Positions 1-11,337 of a DNA stretch of 64,000 nucleotides are shown here, one piece after another; within the stretch, counting starts at the first letter, position 1, and each line of letters begins with the position of its first letter. The DNA comes from Rhizophlyctis rosea (taxonomy: Eukaryota > Chytridiomycota > Chytridiomycetes > Rhizophlyctidales > Rhizophlyctidaceae), in NCBI GenBank assembly GCA_027596075.1, contig JADGJC010000205.1, positions 1-64,000 of the forward strand, in the 5' to 3' direction. The notes beneath the pieces were generated by a model, which did not search any database, was not told where the DNA came from, and saw only the letters and a program-made list of their open reading frames with translations. The position numbers and the translations under genes are program-made.

Positions 1-57
1 GGTCCGCCCTCACCGTGAAGCTCGGGTAGTCCCAGGCCAGTCCCAAGGCTTCGGACC

Positions 58-357
58 GTGGCCCGAGATGATGGGGTTGCTGAGGACTGGAACTGTGCCA
101 ATTCACAGTACAGGATTGCGTTGAAGATACTGAAAGATGGTCTTTGGACCTGGTTGATGAATGATTTGCAAGGCATGGCATTGCTAGATACTAGTTCAGG
201 TGACTCATCCTGGGTGCCCATCATGGTGCTTTCAGGAAATGTGGCCACCATTCGCAGGGATGAGCTTGAACACTATCAACCCCGAGAACAGGTCAACCCA
301 CCAACGGCATCGACTAAAGGGCAAAAAGTGGGAAAAGGAAGAGAGGTCAATAGATAG
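58..357 (+). CDS. Possible 3' terminal exon of an unrecognised gene
   Basis: An open frame runs from just after a stop at position 16 to a TAG at 355. It has no convincing ATG near its start, and two AG dinucleotides near 36-48 could be splice acceptors, so it may be the last exon of a gene that begins left of the window. The peptide is mixed and non-repetitive, with a Trp-rich centre and a basic tail. I do not recognise a family. It could also be a chance frame. Confidence 0.22.
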   Translation: MARDDGVAEDWNCANSQYRIALKILKDGLWTWLMNDLQGMALLDTSSGDSSWVPIMVLSGNVATIRRDELEHYQPREQVNPPTASTKGQKVGKGREVNR

Positions 358-1712
358 CTAGATTGTTTTATTGGTAATACATTGTCGTGTTGAGAATAGA
401 CGTTTATCATTCATGTTTTTGTTGCGCGTTTCGCGGGTTGTGAGGGCGCCGACGGCGCAGATCATGGCGCTTGACGGGTCGTTTGCTGAGGTGGGTTGGG
501 AGTGGGATGGCTGTGCGGAGCGGGGAAAGGATTGTCAGTGGGGCAGGAGGGAGAGGGTAATTGAGGCAAGAAGTCCGCGAGTCATGATTCCGCTTGTGCA
601 CATGTAGGTGGTCGAACTCATTTATGTCGTTTTCGAGAGGGCCTTGGACTTTGTCGTTCAGCTCTCCTTTGTCGTCTTGTCGAAACTCTTACAGCCCGGT
701 CGATGCGGCCGGTGTAGCGTTGTTTCATGCGGGGAGTCTGTTTTGCAACCATAGGGACTGAATGGCGCAGCAACGGGGTGCCGGTGCTGCTGGTGCTGGT
801 GCTGCCACCAATATCTGGCCAGGCTCCCAGCACTTCCCCGCCATCGACCGCTGTGTAGTCACCATCAACATCACCCTCTTCCTCCTCCTCAGCCCCAAAG
901 GGCAAATCCTTCAAATCCTCCCACTCAACCGCATCATCCTCATACCTCCCCACCAAAAACTTCTCGTAAAGCTGTCTTTCCCCCCTCCCCCGTCATTCCC
1001 CTCTTGTGTGTCCCAACATCGGCGCATCCCCACCCTCGCCCCGCATTCCGCTGTTATCATCCTGCCGCATTTTGCGCGATACCTGCTGGCCCGCCATAAT
1101 GCCCAGCATGAGCACCCTGAAGAGCGCGAGGGAGAGATGGCGTGGAGGCGGCGGGGCCAGAGTGTGGTTTTTTGGGCGGTGTCAGTGCGGGTAGTTGGTG
1201 CGTGGAGTTGTGGAGGAGACTGGTGAGGATGTGGTGTGGTAGAGAAGATGAGGGAGGCATTTTAGGGGGAAGAAGAAAAATCCTACATCCGGATTCGTTG
1301 CACTGTTTCAAAATGCATCGATGTGCGTGAGAAGCTGCTCCGCCTACCCATCACCACTGATTCGCAGATTTTTGGATGCGAAACAGGCTCCCCATTCCAG
1401 CTCTGTTGATGATCTGCTCATCTCCATCTACTACGTTTTCATGCGTCATTGACAAAAGGACGTCATCCCGCCCGCTAAACAGTCGCATCTAACTTTGCCG
1501 CCGAATAGCTGTGCAAAAAGCTTCAAAGTTGTCAGTCTTCGATTCTCGGCCGCCACTACACGAACTCCTTTCCCGGTTCCCTCTGAATATCCGATCCGCT
1601 GACAGAACTTTGGTTCCACACAACGACTCTTTTCCATGCTGTCACGCGATCCTCACATACGTGTCTTTCCGTTCAACGCACTTCCCCCACTCTCTCCCCG
1701 TGTCCCACCGCA
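358..1712. other. Region without a clear gene; possible small minus-strand protein at 618-1261
   Basis: On the minus strand an ATG at 1261 opens a frame with a hydrophobic stretch (LSLALFRVLMLGIM, near 1075-1120). If a short intron lies near 970-1015, it could continue into an acidic stretch (runs of Glu near 880-890) ending at 618. This would be a small single-pass membrane protein, but the splice sites are weak and no family is recognised. The rest, 358-617 and 1262-1712, shows only weak overlapping frames. The segment 1320-1712 lies just downstream of the TIR-like/TPR gene and probably holds its 3' region. Confidence 0.2.
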
Positions 1713-4700
1713 CTACATCATCGCACACTTCGGAGTATCCCGGTCCCCAACGTCGCCCCTTCTCCCCCGCCGATTTGTATTCTCCAGTGCCACATTCTCG
1801 CACCTCTCCTTCTCTCGCCGCAATCGGTCAGCGTTGCTGACATACTGCACCGTTTGTGGATGGGAGTCTCCCAAGGTGCGTCTGGCCGCCTCAACGCATT
1901 GAAGCGACAACCACTCCGCCTTCCCCCATTGTTTCCGCCTCGCGTACAGCTGCGCAAGTTCACTTATGACTTCCAATGTTTGCGGGTGATCACCACCAAA
2001 CATTCGCCGCCTCCTCTTCAGAATGTCATTAAAAAGCGCCTCCCCCTCTTCGACTCTACCCTGGTCTATATACAACAGGGCGAGATTCTGAGCAGTGATC
2101 AAACTATCGGGTTGGTCTTTTCCAAGATTTCTTCTTCTTCTCTCCAGGCAATCGATCAAAAGGGGCTCGGCCAAATCGTAATCCCCCTTGAGATGTGCCA
2201 AACAACCCATATCATTGACCCATCGGAGAGTAATAGAGTGGTCTTCCCCAAGAACCCGCTTGCTTCGTTCATAGAACTCACGATGGCGGGCCATTGATTC
2301 CTCGTACTTCCCTTGCTTGGCGTAAGCCTGCGCTAATCCCGTCCAGGACTTCAGTGTGTCAGGATGGTCCTCCCCCAACAACCGCCGTCTCCTCTCCAAC
2401 GCATCTATATACAGTGGTTCCGCCTGTTCGTATCTCCCTTGACGGGAATACAACTCTGCGAGGTCATCCATCACATGCACCGCTCTCGGGTCCTCCACCG
2501 TTAAAGGTTTCTGCCGATGATCAAAAGACAACGACAAGGCATCCTCCGTCATTCCTCGTTTCTCATACATGTCCGTAAGGTTCCTGAGCATTTCCCCTGT
2601 CACAAAGTGCTCATCCCCCAATAAACGCCTCGCTTTTGCCAAAGTCAGTTCCGACGCTAGTTCCGCTTCCTCCAGTCGTCCGGCACGCTGGTAAAAGGTG
2701 GCCAACCGGTGGTGAGCGAAGAGCGCTTCCGTGGTTTCGTCGCCAACCGTATGTATCAATGACTTTAGACATTTCTTCAGGAGCCTTTCCGCGTCCGAGT
2801 TGTCCCCCTGGCTCTCACACAACCCGGCAACGTCCGTGGCAAAGGTTATCGCAGTTGGATGATCAGCCCGAAGCGCTTCCTCAGCTAACTTCTTCCAGTC
2901 AGCTCCCGCCACACCTTCCGGAACACCTTCACCTGTGAGAGTGGCCGAGCCCAGTTCCGGAACGCTGTCAAACCCAAGCATCCGCCTCCGTCCTTCAAGA
3001 CAGGTCTCATACAAGGGTCGTGTCTTGCCGTACTCCCCCCTATTTGCATACAATCCAGCCAACTCGCTCACACTGTCAACTGTGTCTGGATGCCAATCTC
3101 CGAGAGTGCGCCGCCTGCGCTCCACCACGTCAACAAAGATTCCTTCCGCTTTGACACTATTCTGACCACTATAGAGCTTTCCAAGGCAGAAGGCAGTCTG
3201 AAGTGTATCCGTAAAGTCCTCCCCGAGCATCTCCTTCCGTCTTTTGTAACATTCCTCCAATAATTGCTCAGCATGGCCGCCCATACCCTCCTCATAACAC
3301 AAAGTACCCAATCTGAAAAGACGTTCGAGACGCTGCAAGTCATTCCGCCCTTCAAGGTTATCTGTCTGATGCGATTTGACCATCCATTCGATGAGCACGC
3401 GTCTAACTTGGCGATCTAAAGCTGGGAAGCCAATAGTTTCACGAATCGCTTGGCGAATTGCAGTCAGATCTTTGAGTTTGGTCGCCGTACAATTCTCTGA
3501 GTTAATGGACCTAATGGTGGAGGCAAAAAACTCCATGTCACCGATGACCGACATGGCGAAAAACTCTGATTCAGCCGGTGGGATAGCGATGTTGAAGGTC
3601 GATTCCGTCGTTCCCACCCAGAGCTCGAAGACACACCAGGCACGGGTCAACGTACTCGGATTGTTCCATGGACTCATGACCATAACGACGCCCTCCATCC
3701 GTGATATGGCTTTGGTGAACATCTCTTTCAGCCACGAAGCTTCGACGTCCGCCCTCCCATGTTGTGGCAGCGAAAAGATATCTATCCATATGATGGGGTC
3801 CGACACATTCTGATCATGGAAGAATCGTTCAACGGCATCGACCAAATCCAAAAACCGATACTGCCAACTATGACTAATGAACCACGTCGCCCGCCCCACA
3901 CGGTACTGGTCGCTAATGGCAAGCTCGTAACAAAGGGATTTTTCAACCGTGGTGCGAGGTTTGATGAAGGTTGCGCAGACATCTTCTGTTCTTAGGCCGT
4001 CGACTCTATTACGCCCACCGCATTAATTCACGAAAGTTTGAAGAAACGCGGACCCCATAAAATGGTAGCGACCCAAGCTTACTTTCCGCGGTCATTCCCC
4101 ACTTCTGCGCACATTCAAGCAATAACGGCTCCGCCTTATCATGCATTCCCTGATCCTTATAAAGCCTCCCCAAGGTTCGTAAACAACGCGCGTGCTCCAA
4201 GTCATCGCCCGAAACCTTCGTCAACTGCAGATATGCCTGAAGGACGTCCACCATCCACTCAAAAAGCGCGCCAAAGACCATCCGATCAAGTACGTCGAAT
4301 CCCACGGTACTGTTCACAACATGTCGGATGAGCCACACATCGCCCTCATCGTCCCTCGCTGACGGCCCACCATTTGCAGTATTTACTGTTGTCAGCATTT
4401 GGAAGAAGATGTCTGGATCTTCGATAATCGATTCTCGGAACGAAGGGACTTCGCAAGGAGGAAGGGCGATAGTGAAATTAGCTTGCGCGCGCGCACAGAT
4501 TAAGAGGTCTGAGGCCGCCCAAATTTGTGTTAACAACTTCGGATTATTCCACGGCGTTAGAATCATGAGAACATTTCCAATGTAGGGTATGGCTCCGTTG
4601 TATGTGGTGAGCAACCACTCTTTATCAATGACGTATCGGCCATGTTGTGGCAGGGAAAACACATCAAACCAGATGATGGCATCTGACATGTTGGGAAGCC

Positions 4701-5147
4701 GTCGGTCGACATTCTCAAGGGAGTGCTGGATACTCTGTGGTGCATTTTGTCAACAAACCACTAGTTAGCAGATCGCAAAATAGCATAATATGACGCACAT
4801 TCATGGGTTTCATGTCCTGCTCAGCCGCAGCAACAGTCTCGGTCAGTTGCGTGGTGAAAAACGCGGCGATGGCATCGACAACGTCCAAAAATTCATACTG
4901 CCAGCTATGGCTGATGAACCACTGAGCGCGGCCAACGAAGTTCGAGCCATTATAAGCAAGGATGTCGCAAAGTGATGCTCCTGGCCGAGTCCGGGGCTTG
5001 ACAAAGGTCTCGCACACACGCAGTTGTCAAACCGAGCAAGGCCTCTCGTCCACCACATTCAGTAATGAAGGCAGCCAAGAAAGATACACGGACTCCGAGC
5101 ACTGAGACAGCACTCTCCTCCGCAGCCTGCACTTCTGCGCTGAGCAT
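1713..5147 (-). CDS. Double TIR-like domain protein with kinesin-light-chain-type TPR array
   Basis: I join four exons: 5147-5088 (provisional), 5008-4799, 4734-4083 and 3985-1713, giving about 1064 residues. Introns 4735-4798 and 3986-4082 have good GT-AG ends and keep phase. The first TIR-like copy starts near residue 50 (WFISHSW, then FDVFSLPQH, then TPWNNP). One TPR-like unit (KAEPLLLEC) follows. The second TIR-like copy starts near residue 340 (WFISHSW, IDIFSLPQH, SPWNNP, AWCVFEL). About ten 42-residue TPR units of the RRRxLGxxHPxT type fill residues 530-1030. No nucleotide-binding domain is seen between the TIR-like and TPR parts. TIR plus TPR suggests a cytoplasmic sensor or signalling scaffold; that role is inference. 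The first exon is the weakest part. A two-gene tandem reading is possible but needs a start codon that is absent. Confidence 0.68.
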
Positions 5148-7015
5148 AGCAGCGATAATCTTGCTGGTATTCCGAGAGTGTATGAAAGTAATGAATGAGA
5201 AACTTTGGCCCAAATATCACTGTGCTGCTGAGATAAGAATAGGTGTCAGTTTCAATTGCGTTAATCTGCAAATGACTGGCAATTCAATACATGACGTCCC
5301 AGAGAAACTGACTTTGGAATGATTCGTGTTGCAGATGTCGAGGAATCCGAAAACATTGGTGTGCTGGCTTAGATGAAACACGTGGGATCAGATTTTGGTC
5401 CTTGAACATCGGGGCGAAGATAGTGAAGATTGAATCCCAGCTGACCTTTTCACCTGCTTCCTCTTCGACTAGATCTTCATCCAATCTCCTGACTTTGGAC
5501 TATGGACAGCAAGAATGCAAAGTGCACTGTCGTAGTTCCGTCAGCCGAAGGTTGTCTGGAACGCAGTGAACTCAGTGAAGCTGGGGAAAGTTGTTCGGGC
5601 CACAAATGATTCGAGAGCCGCTTTGTCAATGACGTTGTGGTACCAGCTATGATTGTTTCCAATGGAACGGCAAGAGTCCAATAGATAGTCCATAAGAAGG
5701 TGGAGCAACCGCTGAGTGGAATAAGTGGAATAGAGGGGAAAGGAGCTAAAAGGGGGAAAGCTCAGTGCCCAGCATTTTCGGAGCTGGGCCTGCCGCTGCT
5801 GCGATCAGTTCCGTAGCACACATTTCCCACGCCGTGATTGTTGCCCTGATTGACAGCTGTGTAAACAAGCCAGGGGGATGCAAACAAACCCTCGCGTTGG
5901 GGGGATTCAAATTATGCAACAAGTCGTTCAAATCATCTATTCGAAAAATTCTGTTACGAAGCACGCAACGGTACTGAGCAGAGATTGCATCCTCCAGAGT
6001 ACATGCTTGATCCCCAAATGCTCATTTATGAGAAAGGTTTATGGATGGCCAGATGTCTCTTCAAATACGTACCTGGTGACGGTCTCACACAACATACCTA
6101 CAAGCTTTAGGCGCTTGGATTCATTTGGTTTTACTGCATGATTTTGGCCGAAATTCAACACTGCTGGTTTGTTCCGCATACTCTTGTGCTGCCCACGTCA
6201 AGTGATTTCATCATATTATGCTCGGTCACATCACAATTACTCACTCCATGCCACCAAACACATTTAGCGTCAAGACGGTATCACCTCTGACACTCGTCGG
6301 TTTCCGGACTCCGGAGGGAAGCGCTAACGTTGATTTTACCCAGCACGACCCAAGAAGGTTCTCACATGGCGCACACATTCGCATCGTTGTCTTTAGTCGA
6401 CTTTGTCAAACTCGAAAATGTGAACTCTCTATGTTAGCGGGTTTGAAGAGTTGAAGTCATGCGCAAGTGTCATGCCCTGGTAAGGCGTTTCTTCACACTG
6501 TTTAGTATTTTTCCGTCGTGAAGTGAGGCGCAGCAGTCGTTCCTGGTGGCCCCGCCTCCCACAATTGAGTAGTACAAATCCGACTCACTCTCTGCAAACA
6601 TGGCTCAGGAGGTGCAACGTGGATAAAATGATCACCCATCTTCAGCCTTTTTCAGCAACTTTTACTTATTTAGGCAACTTGGATGAACAGGCTTGTGTGG
6701 CTCATGAGGCTTATATCCTCATGTCAGCACGCCTCCGTCCAATTTCGCGTGTTTCAAGACTCATCCTCGTCCCACCTCAAAACTCCACGCGTCGGACAAA
6801 ACATCTTCATGTGGAGTGGCTAACAGCATGCCTGACGATTTTCGAAGGTTTTGAACTTTTGAGTTTACAATCATGGAATGCATAGCTTTGCTGTATCACA
6901 ATGCGGTGGGGATGGGGATTCTCTTAAATAGGACCCATACAGTCAATTCCTCTCACCTTTACCGCCCCCCCTACCATCGGTCATCCTTAATCCGCGCAGC
7001 GGTACAATCTCAAGA
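5148..7015. other. Intergenic region between TIR-like/TPR gene and mannanase
   Basis: The minus strand between about 5280 and 5690 holds two short coding-like pieces: one from an ATG near 5690 reading WYHNVIDKAALESF, and one with LDEDLVEEEAGEKVSWD at about 5480-5400. They are in different frames and I cannot join them with good splice sites, so they may be relics. From 5700 to about 6900 I see no gene. A TAAATA at 6925-6930 is a plausible TATA element for the next gene. Confidence 0.35.
6925..6930 (+). promoter_or_regulatory. TATA-like element of the mannanase/esterase gene
   Basis: The sequence CTTAAATAGG places TAAATA 86-91 bases before the ATG at 7016. A pyrimidine-rich stretch follows it (6945-6990). 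This is the normal spacing for a fungal TATA-type promoter, but it is called from sequence alone. Confidence 0.4.
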
Positions 7016-10000
7016 ATGCGCTTCCTCTCCCTCGCGGCAACAGCCCTAGCGGCTACTGCAGCGGTCGTCGCTCAAACTTCTACCGTCCCAGAAGGATTCG
7101 TCACTCGCTGTGGTCTTAAATTCTGCCTTGATGGGAAGCCGTGGTACTTTGCCGGTACCAACACCTACGATGTGTTCACCTTCGGTTCTGGCTCGGGTGA
7201 CACGGAGACGTCTTACATGGACAAAACGAAGATCGACAAGCACTTCAACAACCTCAAGCGTAATGGTGTCATGGTGCTCCGTACTTGGATGTTCTCTCAC
7301 GAGGTGTGTGTTGGCCATCAAACAAAACAACCCTCTCCTCCAGTGAACTGATCATGCTGTTTGATATCGAACCTGTTATCTCCATTACAGTCATGGCATG
7401 GTTTCGAAATCACAAAGGGCAACTACAGCGAACCCCAATTCGCCCTTTTCGACTACGTCATTGAAGCTGCTCGTCGCACCGACATCAAGCTCATCCCCGT
7501 TTTCGAGAACTACTGGGAAGCGTATGGTGGTATTGACACCCGCTTGCAATGGGAAGGTCTCACTGGCGGTCAACCCGGCCGTGCTCAATTCTTCGACAAG
7601 ACCAAGTGCCCTGGTTGCTTTGATAGCTACAAGAACTATGTCAAGTATGCGTTGAACAGGGTTAACCACTGTGAGTTGTTCATTTCGTCTGTTTACTATG
7701 TCATGTGTCGCGACATGGCTGCTGATCATTAGTTTACTAATGAATCCGAAATGTTCAATGCTTTACAGACTCCGGCATTGCCTACAAGGATGATCCCGCC
7801 ATCATGGCTTGGGAACTCATGAACGAGCCCCGCTATCAAGACGTCTCCGCAGAAGAGAACAAGTCCGGCACCACCCTCCGCAAGTGGGTCGATGAAATGG
7901 GCGCCTACATCAAGAGCATCGACTCGTAAGTGTTTCAGTACCTCCCTTCATCATTCACCACATCAGCAACTCACATAAACCTCCTAACAGCAAGCACCTC
8001 CTCGGCACCGGTCTCGAAGCCCACGAATCCGACCTCGGCTTCGGCGGCGACGAAGGCAACCCCTTCATCTACATCCACCAATCACCCTACATCGACATGA
8101 CATCCGCCCACCCCTACACCGACGAATCCTGGGCCGGCCCCATGACCCTCGCGCAAACCCTCACCTACATCACTAAAGTCATCGACGCCTCCCACAACGT
8201 CGTTCAAAAACCCTTCTTCATGGGGGAATTCAACTTCCACTCCCTCGGCACTGATGGACAGTATAACGCGACCTTGAGGGCTGAATGGTGGGACGCTGTG
8301 TACAACCTTTTGGAGACGAGGGAGGTTGCGGGTAGTGCGTTCTGGTGGTTTAGTTATTCTAGTACTGATCCCACTTTCGGTGTTGCGGACGGGGACCCGG
8401 TTTTGAAGGTATTTGTGGAGCATGGGAATGTGTTGAGGGTTAAGAATGGGGAGGATGAGATTGCGTTGCCGACGCCGACGCCTAGTCCTGTGCCGCAGTG
8501 TGAGGATGTTTACCCTTCCCCTGGGGATGGATACACTTGGTGAGTGTTTGTGGATGTTGGTGATCGGGGGTTTGATACGAACTTTGTGAAATGTCAGTTA
8601 TTGACCGTTTCCTTTCCCTGATTGATCATTAGCCAACAACAAGCCGGCTGGGGCAAGTGTAACGAATCCTGGATGTTGGGTTACTGTAACGACTCCTGCG
8701 GACGGTGCCCCGGTACCAGCACCACCGTCACTGCTTCTCCCTCTGCTACTCCCACCGGCAACACCGGCTGCACCGACATCGCCCCTGACACCTCCTACAC
8801 CTGCGAGCAACAAGCCTCCTGGGGCAAATGTACGGAAACCTGGATGGACGGCTGGTGTCTTGCCTCCTGCGGCAAATGTCCCACTGCTACCACTACCGCG
8901 CCCGCAACTTCCAGCCCGACTCCTACCGATGCCTGTGTTGACGTTGCGCCTGACACTACTTACACCTGCGAGCAACAGGCTTCCTGGGGCAAGTGTACGG
9001 AAAGCTGGATGGCCGGCTGGTGCAAGAAGAGCTGTGGAACGTGTCCTGGTATGACCACTACCACCACGACCACTACTCCGTTCCCGACTTGTACTGCCAC
9101 TCCTACGCCGAGGGCTTCGAATGCACCCATTCGTGTTATGGCATTGGGTAAGCTGCTTCATGGTTCCTCCAAGATGTGTTTGATGAGAACCATTTACACT
9201 AACATTCACCATTGCTTTCCCATCCAACAGGCGACAGTATTACTGGCTCCCCCGGTTGCTGGAGAGCTTACCTCTGGCAAAAGTTGAACCAAGCTGGTAT
9301 TTCCAGCAAGGCTGACTTTGTCGGTACTCTGCCCGGTCAAGGATGCCCCAACGTGCCTTCCTATGATGGCGAGAACGAGGGTCACGGGTAAGCAACCAAG
9401 CAAAACACATCAAACACTCTGATTTCTGAAACCCCAAATCTAATGTCCCACCCATTTCACAGCGGCTTCCTCGCCACAAACGTCGCCTCAGACGGCTCTC
9501 TGATCACCTGGCTCTGCTCCACAAACCCCGACGTCGTCATGATGCACTTCGGCACCAACGACGTCTGGAACAACAAGTCCCCCTCCACCATCCTCTCGGC
9601 GTTCACCACTCTCGTCACCCAAATGCGCGCCAACAACCCCAATATGAAGATCATCGTTGCGCAGATCTTGCCCATGGCGCCGGCCAACTGTGCCGACTGT
9701 AACAGCAGGGTTATTGCGTTCAATGCTGCAATTCCGGCGTGGGTGAATGCTACGACTACCAGTCAGAGTCCTGTTGTGATTGTTGATCAGTATAGTGGGT
9801 TTGATGATGCGACGGATACGGGGGATGGTGTGCATCCTAATGATGCAGGGAATGTTAAGGTGAGATGGGGACGGATTTCTTGAAGTGTGAATGCCTGACC
9901 TTGAAACTAACTTGAAGAACCTTACTTTCAATATCAGATGGCGAACAAGATGTACCCTGTTCTTGTCTCTGTCTTGAACAGCTTCGGCAACACCGTCACC

Positions 10001-10555
10001 ACTACCACCGTTCCTACTACCACCACAACCACCACCACAAAGACCACCACCACCACAACTCGCACCAGCACAACTTCATGCGCCTGCCCAACCTTCACCT
10101 CAGTGCCCTGCCCTGGCGGCGGCTCCGTCATCCCCCGCTGTCTCTCCACCCCTCAAGCCGGTTCCTCAATCTGCCAAATCGATGTCCCTGCCTGCCCGTC
10201 TCGCACAACAACCACAACTACTACCACCACCGCGGGAACCTGCGTCGCAACAACTACCATCACCCCGCCCGCTCACACTACAACTGTGACCTTGCCGCCT
10301 GTCACGATTACCGTCACACCTGGTAAGACAAGCACTACCACTACGACAACAAAGACTTCGACCACTACTACTCGCACGACCACCACGACAAAGGTGACCA
10401 CCACGACAACAAGGACAACCACAACCACTCAAGCTCCCCAGAACTGCAGTTCGAAGTACGGCCAATGTGGCGGACAGGGATGGTCCGGCCCCGTTTGTTG
10501 TCAAGCTGGGTCTACATGTAAAGCCCAGAACCAGTATTACAGTCAGTGTTTGTAG
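7016..10555 (+). CDS. Secreted GH5 endo-mannanase / three ShKT-like modules / CE3-type acetylxylan esterase / CBM1
   Basis: Eight exons keep phase and give 986 residues: 7016-7303, 7391-7670, 7769-7925, 7991-8539, 8633-9147, 9231-9387, 9463-9859, 9938-10555. Residues 1-19 are a signal peptide. Residues 20 to about 390 are a GH5 domain resembling fungal GH5_7 mannanases; likely acid/base Glu209 is in WELMNEPR and likely nucleophile Glu321 in FMGEFNF. Residues 412 to about 545 hold three six-cysteine modules (CxDxxPxxxYTC...WGKC...WMxxxC...SCGxC) like ShKT domains. From about 595 to 790 is an SGNH hydrolase like CE3 acetylxylan esterases: GDSITGS with Ser599, FGTND, DGVHPND. Thr-rich linkers lead to a C-terminal CBM1 ([15 protein letters not shown]). 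It should cut mannan and remove acetyl groups while bound to cellulose. The splice phases argue strongly for a single fused protein. Confidence 0.93.
8500..9048 (+). repeat. Three internal ShKT-like module repeats in the mannanase/esterase
   Basis: Modules lie at about 8500-8710 (interrupted by intron 8540-8632), 8770-8880 and 8931-9048. The second and third are nearly identical in DNA over about 60 bases around TACACCTGCGAGCAACA, which points to recent duplication. The first is more diverged and is the only one split by an intron, just before its second cysteine. Confidence 0.75.
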
Positions 10556-11337
10556 AATTATGGCGGTGATTTTCATTGCTTATTAGTATATTTGTTGGGG
10601 GTTTTGAGGGGATTTTTGGAGTTTGGGAGTGGGGGAGCTTAGGTACGAAGCATGCAACTTAGATAGTTGTTATTCGAGGTGTTTAGATAGGTTTGGGGTA
10701 GATCATAAGCAAAGGTGGACAGGTTTCCCGCCATGCGATGAATGAAAGATTGATATGATTCACATCTGACCAATATGTTCCAAGGGGAGTTGGTGCTGTG
10801 AGTTCAAAGCAGCACGCTTGGAAAAGTCCCGCAACAAGCAAAGTCTATCCCTCGACTTCACGCAAGAGCTAGACAGAAGGGGTTGCGACATGGACGTCCA
10901 TGTTCACCGATGAGGTGGTAGATGCTTTAGATGGGAGATACATCATTATTAGAATCGTGAAGTATTGGAAGGGGTGGAGACTCGGACTGCTGCGGATGAC
11001 GTTAGCTAACTGTGCCACCGACACATTCCCCACTCGAAGGCTTTCAACCACCAACAAAAAGAATTCGCATCAATCTTGACCTCTCCTTGCCCCTCCCAAA
11101 AGATACAGACAAATGCCCAGCCCAAGTCGTACGCTCTCGCAGGTCCAGATTGGTGGGCTCTACTACATGATTGTGGTGTACCCCCCAGCCCTCACCAAAG
11201 ACTCCTCCGTCTATTTTGAGTCCAGCGACAAACTTCACTCCATCATTACCGCTACTGAGGACACGGCTCAAAAATCTCTCGGCACGGTCATCTCGTCCTC
11301 GTCATCGCAAAGTTTCCAAAACTAGGAACTGCTCGTA
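10556..11337. other. Intergenic region with possible 5' exons of the next gene
   Basis: From 10556 to about 11050 nothing convincing is seen apart from the GT-rich 3' flank of the mannanase gene. On the plus strand, 11050-11140 reads RIRINLDLSLPLPKDTDK in one frame, and 11180-11310 reads ALTKDSSVYFESSDKLHS in another. Both look coding and could be upstream exons of the gene at 11338-12155, but I could not find consistent splice sites. Confidence 0.3.

Noticed and set aside
3899..5017. Reading the two TIR-like blocks as separate tandem genes
   Set aside because: The downstream block has no in-frame ATG before its conserved start, a stop lies just upstream, and a phase-correct intron (3986-4082) joins it to the block before.
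10166..10576. Cys/Gly/Ser-rich minus-strand frame
   Set aside because: Antisense of the Thr-rich linker and CBM1 of the mannanase/esterase.
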